Shown: in pieces, positions 37,328 through 46,242 of the stretch
Layout of the letters: each line of letters opens with the position of its first letter
How positions within the stretch are numbered: position 1 is the first letter of the stretch
Source of the DNA: Runella aurantiaca
GTDB taxonomy: Bacteria > Bacteroidota > Bacteroidia > Cytophagales > Spirosomataceae
NCBI RefSeq assembly: GCF_003339505.1
Contig: NZ_QPIW01000027.1
Span: 31,912 to 95,911 of the forward strand
Length of the DNA stretch: 64,000 nucleotides
Direction: 5' to 3'
Program-made: the position numbers and the translations under genes
The notes under the pieces: generated by a model
The model's input: the letters and a program-made list of their open reading frames with translations, nothing else
The model's database searches: none
What the model was told of the DNA's origin: nothing

Positions 37328-38479
37328 ATGCGCAAAAATTTGTTACGTTTTATCCCTATCAGCCTTTTGGTTGCGGTGTTGACTTCGTGCAAAACTGAGG
37401 ATACCACCACTCCGCAACTCCGTACTTCAATTGATTATGCCGCGCTTACTCCAACCACGTCATACAGTAGCCTTTTTGTAGACAACAGCGGAGCAACGAC
37501 CGTTGACCTTAGCAACGGAAATAACCGTTATAAGATGTTTCAGGCGCTCAATACTTACATTAGTTCGGCCATCAGTGGCAACCGACAAATTGATGCTACG
37601 GTACTGAAAAACTTGTACGCAAATACGGGAAATGCCTTTGCTGATAGTACTAAATTGAACACTTCTGGCGTCCAGCTACGTAGCATTACGGCCTCGTCGT
37701 GGGCGGCGACTGAAGCAGAAAAAGTAAGAGCATTTATCGAATCCAATTTTACGGCCGTGGCCGAAGCAAGCAAGTCGGTGACGACGGTAGCAGCCAAAGG
37801 CAAAGCAGGTAAACTCGGGACATATCTAGTGGATGAAAAAGGAATTGAGCCGATTCAAATCATTCAAAAGTCGCTTATTGGTGCTTTACAGTACGATTAT
37901 ATCGGAAATGTGTTGTTGACCAAAGGGCTTGACGCCGATAATTCTACGTTGGTAACGGGCAAGAATTATACGCAATTGGAACAAAATTGGGACGAAGCTT
38001 ACGGTTTATTGACCTTGAACCCCATTTACCTGAACGGTTCTACGGACGATAAAAGAGGCACCACCGAATTTGCCCTTGGGTCGTACATCTGGGAATACAA
38101 CAAAAGTGCGTATGCGCAAATTTATCCTGCTTTTCTCAAAGGCCGGGCGGCGATTGTGAACAACGACAAAGCCGAGTTGAAAAAGCAGGCTGACCTAATA
38201 AAAGCAGCCATGGAAAAAGCAATTGCGGCGTCGGCAATGGGGTATTTAGGACCAAAATACGTAGCAGCTCAAACCGATGCCGCCCGTGCTCACGCCATTG
38301 GCGAGGGACTCGGGTTTATCTACTCGCTGCGGTTTGCTACCATCAATAGCGCCGATGCGACTTTCTCGGATAACATCCTGAAAGCGTTGATTTATGATGC
38401 ACCAAATGGTTTTTGGGACTTGACCCCCTCCAAATTGTCGGCGGCCTCAGACGCCATTAAGGCGAAATTTAAGTTGTAA
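37328..38479 (+). CDS. DUF4856 lipoprotein, iron-operon first gene
   Basis: 383 residues. Signal peptide and lipobox LTSC (Cys21) indicate envelope anchoring. The body is helical and matches DUF4856, a family that regularly precedes imelysin genes in Bacteroidota; landmarks are NNRYKMFQALNTYISSA, YTQLEQNWDEAYGLL and EFALGSYIWEYNKSAY. Its role is unknown but it is likely tied to iron or another metal by context. An upstream frame start at 37295 overlaps the operator region and lacks a signal, so 37328 was chosen. Confidence 0.87.
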   Translation: MRKNLLRFIPISLLVAVLTSCKTEDTTTPQLRTSIDYAALTPTTSYSSLFVDNSGATTVDLSNGNNRYKMFQALNTYISSAISGNRQIDATVLKNLYANTGNAFADSTKLNTSGVQLRSITASSWAATEAEKVRAFIESNFTAVAEASKSVTTVAAKGKAGKLGTYLVDEKGIEPIQIIQKSLIGALQYDYIGNVLLTKGLDADNSTLVTGKNYTQLEQNWDEAYGLLTLNPIYLNGSTDDKRGTTEFALGSYIWEYNKSAYAQIYPAFLKGRAAIVNNDKAELKKQADLIKAAMEKAIAASAMGYLGPKYVAAQTDAARAHAIGEGLGFIYSLRFATINSADATFSDNILKALIYDAPNGFWDLTPSKLSAASDAIKAKFKL

Positions 38480-38510
38480 ACATTTTTTTAGACACACTGT
38501 TTTTATGTGA

Positions 38511-38546
38511 GGAGGGTTGAGAACAAGTCATTGTTGTCGGCCCTCC
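38511..38546 (+). promoter_or_regulatory. Hairpin between DUF4856 and imelysin genes
   Basis: GGAGGG (38511-38516) pairs with CCCTCC (38541-38546) and an inner GAACAA/TTGTT-type stem extends it. No T run follows, so it may tune the ratio of the two products by RNA processing or partial termination. Confidence 0.4.
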
Positions 38547-38574
38547 GATGTCATTTTAAATTCCAAATTGTGCA

Positions 38575-39723
38575 ATGATAACTTTCAAACAGGTAGCCAT
38601 TAAATGTAGTATTGTTTGTCTTCTCGGAGGTCTGCTTTGGGCGTGTGGTAAAAATAATGCCACCACCGAGCCCGAAGGCGACAATGATGCAAAAGACCGA
38701 CAATCGGTATTGACGAATTTGGCCGATAATATCATTCTGCCTTCCTACGCCAATTTTAAAATCAAATTGGATGCAATGGTGACAAAATCGCAGGCCTTTT
38801 CGGCCAAACCCGACGTGGCTACCTTGACCGAATTTCGTCTGGCGTGGACGGAGGCCTATGTTGAATGGCAAAAAGTAGAATTGTTTGACGTGGGACCCGC
38901 CAACCGAACCGCTATTCGCAATTATTACAATATTTATCCAGTTAGCGTGGCAGGAATCAATGAATACATCGCTGACCCTTCAACTAACTTGGAAGTGGCA
39001 TCGTCGTACGACAAACAGGGTTTTCCAGCGCTGGATTATTTACTCAACGGCGTTGGCGCTACCGACGCTCAGGTGGTGGCCTATTATACCGCTGCAACAG
39101 AAGGACCCAAACGTTTGGCGTACATCAAACGCATTACAGACCACATGACCTCTTTGCTGACCAAAGTAATCACGGACTGGAACAGCAGTTATAAAACCGA
39201 ATTTACCACCAAAACTGGCCTCGACATTGGCTCGCCAATGGGTGAATTAGTAAATGGCTACGTGCTTCATTATGAGCGTTTTATCCGTTCTGGAAAATTT
39301 GGGATTCCTTCGGGAGCTATGCTCAACGGCGTGGTAGCTCCCGAAAAAGTAGAGGCTTTTTACAAAAAAGACATCTCCAAACAATTGGCTCAGGCGGCCC
39401 ATCAGGCATTTATAGATTTCTTCAACGGAAAGAGCGTTACGACTGGTCAGGAAGGGCCAAGCCTGAAAACCTACCTCAACGCCCTCGGTGCCAAAGACAG
39501 TAGCACGGGGATGTCGTTGGCCGAAATCATCAATAAACAGTTTGAGACGGCTAACCAAAAAATAACTTCCTTAAAACCGAATTTATACGAAGAAGTAAAA
39601 ACCAATAATACCGCTATGGTGCAGGTATATACCGAAATGCAAAAAGCCGTTCGTATGTTGAAAGTAGACATGACGGCCGCGATGAGCATCGTGATTACCT
39701 ATACCGACAACGACGGTGACTAA
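38575..39723 (+). CDS. Imelysin-family (M75) lipoprotein
   Basis: 382 residues. Lipobox LLWAC (Cys24). The helical imelysin fold shows FRLAWTEAYVEWQKVELFD, NYYNIYPVSVAGINEYIAD and GFPALDYLLNG. The last corresponds to the family motif GxHxxE but reads G-F-P-A-L-D, so the conserved His and Glu are replaced by Pro and Asp, a form I recall from other Bacteroidota members. Imelysins are envelope proteins tied to iron uptake, with no proven protease activity. It is the second gene of the iron operon. Confidence 0.9.
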   Translation: MITFKQVAIKCSIVCLLGGLLWACGKNNATTEPEGDNDAKDRQSVLTNLADNIILPSYANFKIKLDAMVTKSQAFSAKPDVATLTEFRLAWTEAYVEWQKVELFDVGPANRTAIRNYYNIYPVSVAGINEYIADPSTNLEVASSYDKQGFPALDYLLNGVGATDAQVVAYYTAATEGPKRLAYIKRITDHMTSLLTKVITDWNSSYKTEFTTKTGLDIGSPMGELVNGYVLHYERFIRSGKFGIPSGAMLNGVVAPEKVEAFYKKDISKQLAQAAHQAFIDFFNGKSVTTGQEGPSLKTYLNALGAKDSSTGMSLAEIINKQFETANQKITSLKPNLYEEVKTNNTAMVQVYTEMQKAVRMLKVDMTAAMSIVITYTDNDGD

Positions 39724-39726
39724 AGC

Positions 39727-41076
39727 GTGAAGGGTTATTTTAACAAAACAACATCGGCAGCGCCCTTGGCGGGATTTAGAATTGCATTCGGTCTGATGCT
39801 TTTCGGGGGCATTGTACGCTTTTGGAGAAATGGCTGGATTGAGACCTTGTACGTCCGACCGAGCCATTTTTTTCCTTTTTATGGGTTTGAATTTGTGCGT
39901 CCCCTAGGAGAATATACCTACGTTTTGTTTGCAATCTGCGGCATTTCTGCTCTTTTAGTGGCCATTGGGTTGTTTTATCGTTGGGCCGCCATCGGCCTAT
40001 TTTTGAGTTTTACCTACATCGAACTGATTGACAAAAGCACGTATCTTAATCACTATTATTTTACGAGTGTCGTTTGCCTGTTGTTGATTTTTCTGCCTGC
40101 CCATGCCTATATCTCGGTAGATGCGTATCGTCGGCAGACGCTTTTGGCCGATTCCATCCCGCTTTGGTGTGTAGATTCGCTGAAGCTTTTTGTGGGAATG
40201 TTGTACTTTTTTGCGGGCTTGGCGAAGCTCAACAGCGATTGGCTATTGCAGGCGCTGCCCTTGCGAATCTGGTTGCCCGCCAAAAATGACCTACCTATTC
40301 TTGGATTTTTGTTCAATTACGATTGGATTCCTTACGTATTTAGCTGGTTTGGGTGCCTGTATGATTTGAGCATACCGTTTTTGCTTTGGAACCGCAAAAC
40401 CCGCCTTTTCGCTTACGCTGCTGTGGTTGTTTTTCACGCGTTAACGGCCATTTTATTTCCTATCGGTATGTTTCCTTACATTATGGTGGTGACGGCGTTG
40501 ATTTTTTTCTCGGCCGAATTTCACCAGAAAATCATTGAGCAGCTCGGACGTTGGTTTTCGGTGTCGACTACTTTTCTCAGGCCCGCAAAAACCTACGGGT
40601 ATCCACCCATGCTAAAGCCTTTTCTCCTCGCGGGATTTTCGATTTTCTTTATCATTCAATTGTTAATGCCGTTTCGTTATTTGCTATACCCAGGGGAGCT
40701 TTTTTGGACTGAAGAAGGTTATCGTTTTTCGTGGCGGGTGATGCTGATGGAAAAAGCGGGGTATGCGCAATTTACGGTACAGGACGAGGTAGGGAATCGG
40801 GCGGTGGTGAATAATAGCTTGTTTTTGACCCCTTTACAGGAAAAAATGATGTCTACCCAGCCAGATATGCTGCTGCAATACGCGCACATTTTGCGGGATG
40901 AATACACCAAAAAAGGCTTTCGCAATCCGCAAGTATACGTGGATTCGTACGTGGCGCTCAACGGCCGCTTGGGGAAACCCTTGGTAGATCCCACCGTTGA
41001 TTTGGCTAAAGAGCAGGATTCTTTTAAACATAAAACGTGGATTACCTCATTTGATGACAACATTACGGGTTTTTAG
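39727..41076 (+). CDS. HTTM-domain protein of the imelysin operon
   Basis: 449 residues with a GTG start three bases after the imelysin stop; the tight spacing and the domain beginning at once (AAPLAGFRIAFGLMLFGG) support this start. The membrane part matches HTTM, with SVVCLLLIFLPAHAYISVDA and LFVGMLYFFAGLAKLNSDWL typical of vitamin K-carboxylase-like proteins. About 150 C-terminal residues are soluble. It overlaps the next gene by 23 bases. HTTM proteins recur in imelysin loci; their job there is unknown. Confidence 0.87.
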   Translation: MKGYFNKTTSAAPLAGFRIAFGLMLFGGIVRFWRNGWIETLYVRPSHFFPFYGFEFVRPLGEYTYVLFAICGISALLVAIGLFYRWAAIGLFLSFTYIELIDKSTYLNHYYFTSVVCLLLIFLPAHAYISVDAYRRQTLLADSIPLWCVDSLKLFVGMLYFFAGLAKLNSDWLLQALPLRIWLPAKNDLPILGFLFNYDWIPYVFSWFGCLYDLSIPFLLWNRKTRLFAYAAVVVFHALTAILFPIGMFPYIMVVTALIFFSAEFHQKIIEQLGRWFSVSTTFLRPAKTYGYPPMLKPFLLAGFSIFFIIQLLMPFRYLLYPGELFWTEEGYRFSWRVMLMEKAGYAQFTVQDEVGNRAVVNNSLFLTPLQEKMMSTQPDMLLQYAHILRDEYTKKGFRNPQVYVDSYVALNGRLGKPLVDPTVDLAKEQDSFKHKTWITSFDDNITGF

Positions 41077-43477
41077 CGCAGCAATGTGCCTACTTATTTC
41101 GACGACGGCCGTGGCGCAGTTTCAACTTTCTGGTCGAATTTTGGCGCGGCAAGATAGTGCCACCATCAAAGGCTGTTCGGTGTATCTTTTGAACGGAAAG
41201 CGGACGACTTCAACCGACCAAAACGGGCTTTTTACCTTCAACAACCTACCAGCTGGCACCTACGAATTACAGACGGAATGTGCTGATTTTAAAACCGCCA
41301 AAATCTCCCTTATCATTGCCAATCAAAACCATTTTGTAACGGTTTTATTGGCGGGGCGTAGTGAAACGCTCAATGAGGTGATTGTGAGCGAAAAGCAGGC
41401 TGATTTTGGCTTTACACGAATGAGGAGCGTCGAAAGTATGGGGATTTACGAAGGGAAAAAGTCGGAAGTGATTATTCCTGAGCAACTTGTCGCCAATCTA
41501 TCGACCAATAACGCCCGTCAAATTTACGCTCGGGTAGCGGGACTAAATATATGGGAAAACGAAGGGGCTGGCCTACAACTTAGTATTGGTGGCCGTGGAT
41601 TGGACCCCAACCGCAGTTCAAATTTTAACGTTCGTCAAAACGGCTACGACATCAGCGCCGACGCGCTAGGCTACCCTGAAAGTTATTACACACCTCCCAT
41701 CGAAGCCGTTGGACGCATCCAGATTGTGCGCGGTGCGGCGTCGCTCCAGTACGGGACGCAGTTTGGCGGGCTGCTGAATTTTGTCATGAAAAAGCCCGTA
41801 GCAGACCGCAAATTGGAAGTTGTAGCGCGGCAAAGTCTCGGTTCTTTTGGATTTTATAATGCCTTTACAAGCGCGAGCGGAACGGTGGGAAAAGTAAGTT
41901 ATTACACATTTTTTCAGTATAAGCAAGGCAACGGCTGGCGGCCCAATTCGCACTTTAACAACAACACGCTGTTTGCGGATGTTGATTATAAATTGTCGGA
42001 AAAATCCACCCTCGGTGTCGACATCACGCACATGAACTATCTGGCGCAGCAGCCGGGCGGGCTTACTGACCAGATGTTTCGCCAAAATCCCCGCCAAAGC
42101 AACCGCGAACGCAACTGGTTTAAAGTCAATTGGAATCTTTTTGCGCTTCATTTTGACCATAAATTCAACCCCAAAAATGAGTTTAATCTGCGGGCTTTTG
42201 GGCTTTCAGCCGCCCGTTATTCGCTGGGCTTTCGTCCCAACCGCGTGGCCAGTGTTGATGACAACAGCGAGCGCGATTTAATCAAGGGAGATTTTATGAA
42301 TTGGGGCCTCGAAGCTCGCTTTTTAAAGCGTTATTTCTTGGGCAAAAAACAAGGTGTTTTGTTGGTCGGCAGTCGCTACTACCACGGTTTCAATCACAGC
42401 ATTCAGGGCTTAGGAAGCAAAGGAAAAGATGCTAATTTTACCTTCACCGACGATCCGCAAACCATTGCTTCCGATTATGAGTTTCCGAACCAAAATGTTT
42501 CGGGTTTTGTGGAAAACATCTTTTACCTCAATGACCAATTGTCCGTCACACCGGGGCTTCGCTATGAGTACATCTATACCACGGCGGCGGGTTTTTACGG
42601 CACGATTCAACGCGATTTGGCAGGAAATATCATCACATCAACCCGCACCAACGAAACCCGTACCAATGGTCGTCAATTCTTGTTAGGGGGAGTAGGGGTG
42701 AGCTATAAGCCTGTCAGTCAGTTGGATGTGTATGCTAACATTTCGCAAAACTATCGTTCAATAACGTTTAGCGATATGCGAATCACCAATCCATCGTCGG
42801 TGATTGACCCTAATTTGCAGGATGAAAAAGGCTATTCGCTGGATGCAGGTATTAGGAGTGTACAAACAACGCTGTACAATTTTGACGTCAGTGCATTTTA
42901 TTTGAATTACAACAACCGCATCGGTGAAGTGCAATTTTATGATGAAAGTCAACGCGTGTTGCGTCGTCGCGGAAACATCGGTCAGGCGGTTATTTACGGG
43001 CTAGAATCCTATGCCGAAGCGGATTTTTTGCGGATGATGCGGCCCCAAAATACGAATATCAGCGGTGTGTTATTTGCCAATATGGCGGTCATTAAATCTT
43101 CTTATAAGGCCAGCGAAATTACGGCTGTTGTGGGAAAACAAGTAGAATTTGTTCCAAAAATCAATCTCAAAAGTGGTTTGCGCGTAGGCTACAAACAGTT
43201 GAAAGCGTCTTTTCAGTATACCTATCTGTCAGACCAATTTACGGAAGCCACCAATGCCGTAGAGGGTGGAGTTTCGGCGGTAGTGGGGCTTATCCCAGCG
43301 TATTCAATCATGGATGTGAGCTTCTCGTATGCTTTCCGTCAATTCCGCATAGAAACCACCATCAATAACCTCGCCGATACAGCCTACTTTACCCGCCGTG
43401 CCACTGGCTATCCTGGGCCGGGCATTTTGCCCTCCGACGGCCGCAGTTTTTATGTGACCTTGCAGGCGAAGTTTTGA
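41054..43477 (+). CDS. TonB-dependent receptor, FecA-like
   Basis: 807 residues from the ATG at 41054, which begins a clear signal peptide (LRVFSAAMCLLISTTAVAQ); the longer frame lacks one. An N-terminal carboxypeptidase-regulatory-like beta domain (25-105) precedes the plug (NARQIYARVAGLNIWENEGA, YGTQFGGLLNFVMKKP) and a 22-strand barrel ending in the terminal aromatic strand (SFYVTLQAKF). It imports a chelated metal, most likely an iron complex, across the outer membrane. It is the last gene of the DUF4856-imelysin-HTTM operon. Confidence 0.94.
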   Translation: MTTLRVFSAAMCLLISTTAVAQFQLSGRILARQDSATIKGCSVYLLNGKRTTSTDQNGLFTFNNLPAGTYELQTECADFKTAKISLIIANQNHFVTVLLAGRSETLNEVIVSEKQADFGFTRMRSVESMGIYEGKKSEVIIPEQLVANLSTNNARQIYARVAGLNIWENEGAGLQLSIGGRGLDPNRSSNFNVRQNGYDISADALGYPESYYTPPIEAVGRIQIVRGAASLQYGTQFGGLLNFVMKKPVADRKLEVVARQSLGSFGFYNAFTSASGTVGKVSYYTFFQYKQGNGWRPNSHFNNNTLFADVDYKLSEKSTLGVDITHMNYLAQQPGGLTDQMFRQNPRQSNRERNWFKVNWNLFALHFDHKFNPKNEFNLRAFGLSAARYSLGFRPNRVASVDDNSERDLIKGDFMNWGLEARFLKRYFLGKKQGVLLVGSRYYHGFNHSIQGLGSKGKDANFTFTDDPQTIASDYEFPNQNVSGFVENIFYLNDQLSVTPGLRYEYIYTTAAGFYGTIQRDLAGNIITSTRTNETRTNGRQFLLGGVGVSYKPVSQLDVYANISQNYRSITFSDMRITNPSSVIDPNLQDEKGYSLDAGIRSVQTTLYNFDVSAFYLNYNNRIGEVQFYDESQRVLRRRGNIGQAVIYGLESYAEADFLRMMRPQNTNISGVLFANMAVIKSSYKASEITAVVGKQVEFVPKINLKSGLRVGYKQLKASFQYTYLSDQFTEATNAVEGGVSAVVGLIPAYSIMDVSFSYAFRQFRIETTINNLADTAYFTRRATGYPGPGILPSDGRSFYVTLQAKF

Positions 43478-43558
43478 AAGAGAGAAGATAGAAATTTTGC
43501 TTCATCATCATGTGAATTTAACAAAACGATCAAGCCGATAATCTTTAAACAGTGGTTT

Positions 43559-44902
43559 TCAGGGAATGAATGCATTAACCTCGTTGCTTAGTAAAATGCC
43601 ATCCGCCAGATATTTTGGGGTGCTAAGTGGTCCTCTTGAACTTGGATTAGACACTATATTTCTGGTTACTTTTCTAAACAAATCCCTCATTTGGTATGGG
43701 GTTAAATATTTCCTGTTTTTTTTGAAATATTGACTTTGTAAACTAACTGCCATGGCGGCAATCACGGCCGAGGCTGCTGAGGTACAGGAGTATCGTCCAC
43801 ACATATCTTGTTCGGGAACTATGCTTTTGAAATTTGTAAGGCTGTAGACATCTATTCGTTTTCCATAATTTGTATTTGGGAAGATTGTATACCCACTGGG
43901 AGCTTTATAGGCGGCCCCCACTACAATAGCTCCCGAATCTTCCGTGACGCTTATATGCTTATTGCCGTTGCCCGCAGGTTCTATGACCGTAACACCAAGA
44001 CAGTGGGTTGCAATATGTATTAACTCCTGAATTTCAGGAACACTTTCCGCTACTTGGCCGTATATATCATATTCAAGAAGCACAATATCTCCTGGGTTAG
44101 ATACCAGTAAAGTTTGCATAAGAGCACGGGAGACGGATATATTAGAGTCGGAAGGGGAAATATGGCATAGATTATCGTTGATGGAATAAAACGTTCTTAA
44201 CTTGCTATCAGGAACGATTCCAAAACGTGTTCCACAACATCCTGCTAAAGATTGGTTTGCCCAAAAAACTCCCAATGTTTTGTCGGCGTGTTTTTCTCTT
44301 GAGGATCTCGACCTTAAAGGTCTATGGATTTCAGCTTGTGACAATTTTGAACTGATGCAGCTATTTAGAGAAGGATAACTTCCGCTTTCAATCAAGGAGA
44401 AGTACGCAGAATCTCCCTTTGCCATATGACTCAAACGCATGCCAATGACATAATTATCATTTATATAGCGAGAATTATTAGCATTACATGTTCCCGACGC
44501 ATTATTAACATTTCCTGCGTTATATACATCTACCCTCGCAAAATAGTCTTTAAATTTAGATGTCAATATTGCTAAGGTATTTGAATCAAATGTGCATCGA
44601 TTTACCCTAAAAAATCGTGTCAAACTATCCACCGCTTCCCTGCATAAAGGTACTCGGTTTGATAACGCTTTTAAATCGCTTTCCTCAAAAACTGGAATCA
44701 ACTCAATTCCAAAGTCATTTTTCAGTTGATTCAATAAATTATCCTGACTTGAGCCTGTATTTTTTTTTAATTCAATGATAATATTTTGAATTTGTTCACT
44801 CTTTTTGGTTTTTACCTTTTGTGGGATTTTCTTCTTCCCATTTTGGGCAGTTAAAAAATTCGCCAATAACAGACAAATGAATAATAAAAAGATTTTTTTC
44901 AT
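43559..44902 (-). CDS. Subtilisin-fold (S8-like) secreted protein with variant triad
   Basis: 447 residues. Signal peptide 1-19. A ~130-residue prodomain-like region precedes a subtilisin-like core. The usual catalytic Asp position reads FSLIESGSYPS, with Glu172 in place of Asp. His205 (REKHADKTLGVFWAN), oxyanion Asn312 (EPAGNGN) and Ser375 (YSCTSAASAVIAAMA) fit the rest, although the canonical HGTH and GTSMAAP are degraded. It is either a divergent protease or an inactive relative. It has six or more cysteines, unusual for Bacteroidota. It stands alone, divergent from 45039. Confidence 0.7.
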   Translation of the reverse strand: MKKIFLLFICLLLANFLTAQNGKKKIPQKVKTKKSEQIQNIIIELKKNTGSSQDNLLNQLKNDFGIELIPVFEESDLKALSNRVPLCREAVDSLTRFFRVNRCTFDSNTLAILTSKFKDYFARVDVYNAGNVNNASGTCNANNSRYINDNYVIGMRLSHMAKGDSAYFSLIESGSYPSLNSCISSKLSQAEIHRPLRSRSSREKHADKTLGVFWANQSLAGCCGTRFGIVPDSKLRTFYSINDNLCHISPSDSNISVSRALMQTLLVSNPGDIVLLEYDIYGQVAESVPEIQELIHIATHCLGVTVIEPAGNGNKHISVTEDSGAIVVGAAYKAPSGYTIFPNTNYGKRIDVYSLTNFKSIVPEQDMCGRYSCTSAASAVIAAMAVSLQSQYFKKNRKYLTPYQMRDLFRKVTRNIVSNPSSRGPLSTPKYLADGILLSNEVNAFIP

Positions 44903-45038
44903 GAATTCTGTAAGATTTTTGTAAAACTACAGCGTTTTTACATTTACACCTATGACAAAAATGACCGCTTGATAACTTTTCCTATGATTCACTGGAAATA
45001 GGTTCAATTTTTGGGCTTCACCTTAAATAATTACATTT

Positions 45039-45530
45039 ATGCGCAAGGCTACTGTTTCTTTATCAACGCAATTCTCAGACGAAAAGATGCTTACAGAATT
45101 GACAGAGAACTATACCTTATATGAAACTGGTCCTAATATCAGCAATGATATGAAGTTGTTGTTTCGAAAATTTCATGAAGTGGATGAAGATGGGCTTCGT
45201 CCAGATGGAAAAACTCAGCATTTTGGGATTGCGATTTCTAAAAGAGAGTTGTTGGAAATATTAGATGGAGATGATTGCATTGCGCTCCAAATTTGCTTCG
45301 GATTTCAACATGATGGTTCGCATAACAACATTAATAATATTCCCAAATTAGCTATTTTAGACAATGCCACGGTGTTGGTTCTCTCCCGTATTGAAACCAT
45401 CACGAATGCTACTGGGACAAAAATTAACCGAAATAATGAAGCTTATTGGACAACTTCTGCGGATATTAAACCCACCGATGTAGACTGCCCCCCTTATGTC
45501 ACCAATTGTAAGAAACCAGAAGAGCGATAA
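45039..45530 (+). CDS. Hypothetical protein, divergent from the subtilase-like gene
   Basis: 163 residues, soluble, with no signal peptide or membrane helix. It has a beta-rich middle (HFGIAISKRELLEILDGDDC) and a C-terminal Cys pair (DVDCPPYVTNCKKPEE). I recognise no family. It shares a 136-base AT-rich intergenic region with the subtilase-like gene, suggesting joint control, but no evidence of a joint function. Confidence 0.65.
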   Translation: MRKATVSLSTQFSDEKMLTELTENYTLYETGPNISNDMKLLFRKFHEVDEDGLRPDGKTQHFGIAISKRELLEILDGDDCIALQICFGFQHDGSHNNINNIPKLAILDNATVLVLSRIETITNATGTKINRNNEAYWTTSADIKPTDVDCPPYVTNCKKPEER

Positions 45531-45594
45531 TAATTTTTATGCTTATCTCAACCAACCATTAGCCAATTGGAGTGATAACACCTAATTTAATTGT

Positions 45595-46242
45595 ATGGAT
45601 TTAGCAACTTTTAGTTTCTATTTTGCCGTAGGGTGTTCTCAATTGGTTATTATTCCGATTTTGGTAGGGCTTTGGAGGAAGCATTTCCTCTCCAAAGCCC
45701 TATGGGTGTTTTGGCGTTTTCTATTGCTGGCTTTTCTGCTGACCAATGTTTCTATTGGTCTGGCTTACAGTGGAATCCATAATCATTTTATGAATTATTT
45801 TGATTCTCTTAATGTCGCTATTTTGCCGATTTATTATTTTAAAATTTTGTTTAGAGAACACGTACTGGCAAAATGGATTCCTTATGCGGGTTTGTTAGGT
45901 GTGTTATTGTTATTGCTGGATGGTTTTTGGCTCAGTGGATTCTACAATGTCAACGGGTTGTCGAGTTCTGTAATCAATTTTATGGTACTAAGTTTGGCAT
46001 TTTTGTATCTAAAATACTCTTTCAGTGCCCAAACTTCGTACCTTCGACAGCCCAATGTCTATATTTGTATTGGTTTGATGGTTGCTTTTGCTGTTGAGTT
46101 TGTTTTTAGTTTATTCAAAGAAAAGTTACTGCATACTGATGCTACTTACAGGGTTTATTTTGAAATGGCTAACCTTAAATATTTTTTTAGACTTATTGCG
46201 CTTTTCCTTTACACGGTATCGTTCAAAAAAGCCACTAAATGA
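45595..46242 (+). CDS. Multi-pass membrane protein coupled to a LytS kinase
   Basis: 215 residues with about six to seven membrane helices and short loops, ending KKATK. There is no recognised domain, but size and topology resemble small 7TM sensor modules. Its stop (TGA) overlaps the next ATG as ATGA, so it is translated together with the LytS-type kinase. It may be the sensory input for that kinase. Confidence 0.78.
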   Translation: MDLATFSFYFAVGCSQLVIIPILVGLWRKHFLSKALWVFWRFLLLAFLLTNVSIGLAYSGIHNHFMNYFDSLNVAILPIYYFKILFREHVLAKWIPYAGLLGVLLLLLDGFWLSGFYNVNGLSSSVINFMVLSLAFLYLKYSFSAQTSYLRQPNVYICIGLMVAFAVEFVFSLFKEKLLHTDATYRVYFEMANLKYFFRLIALFLYTVSFKKATK

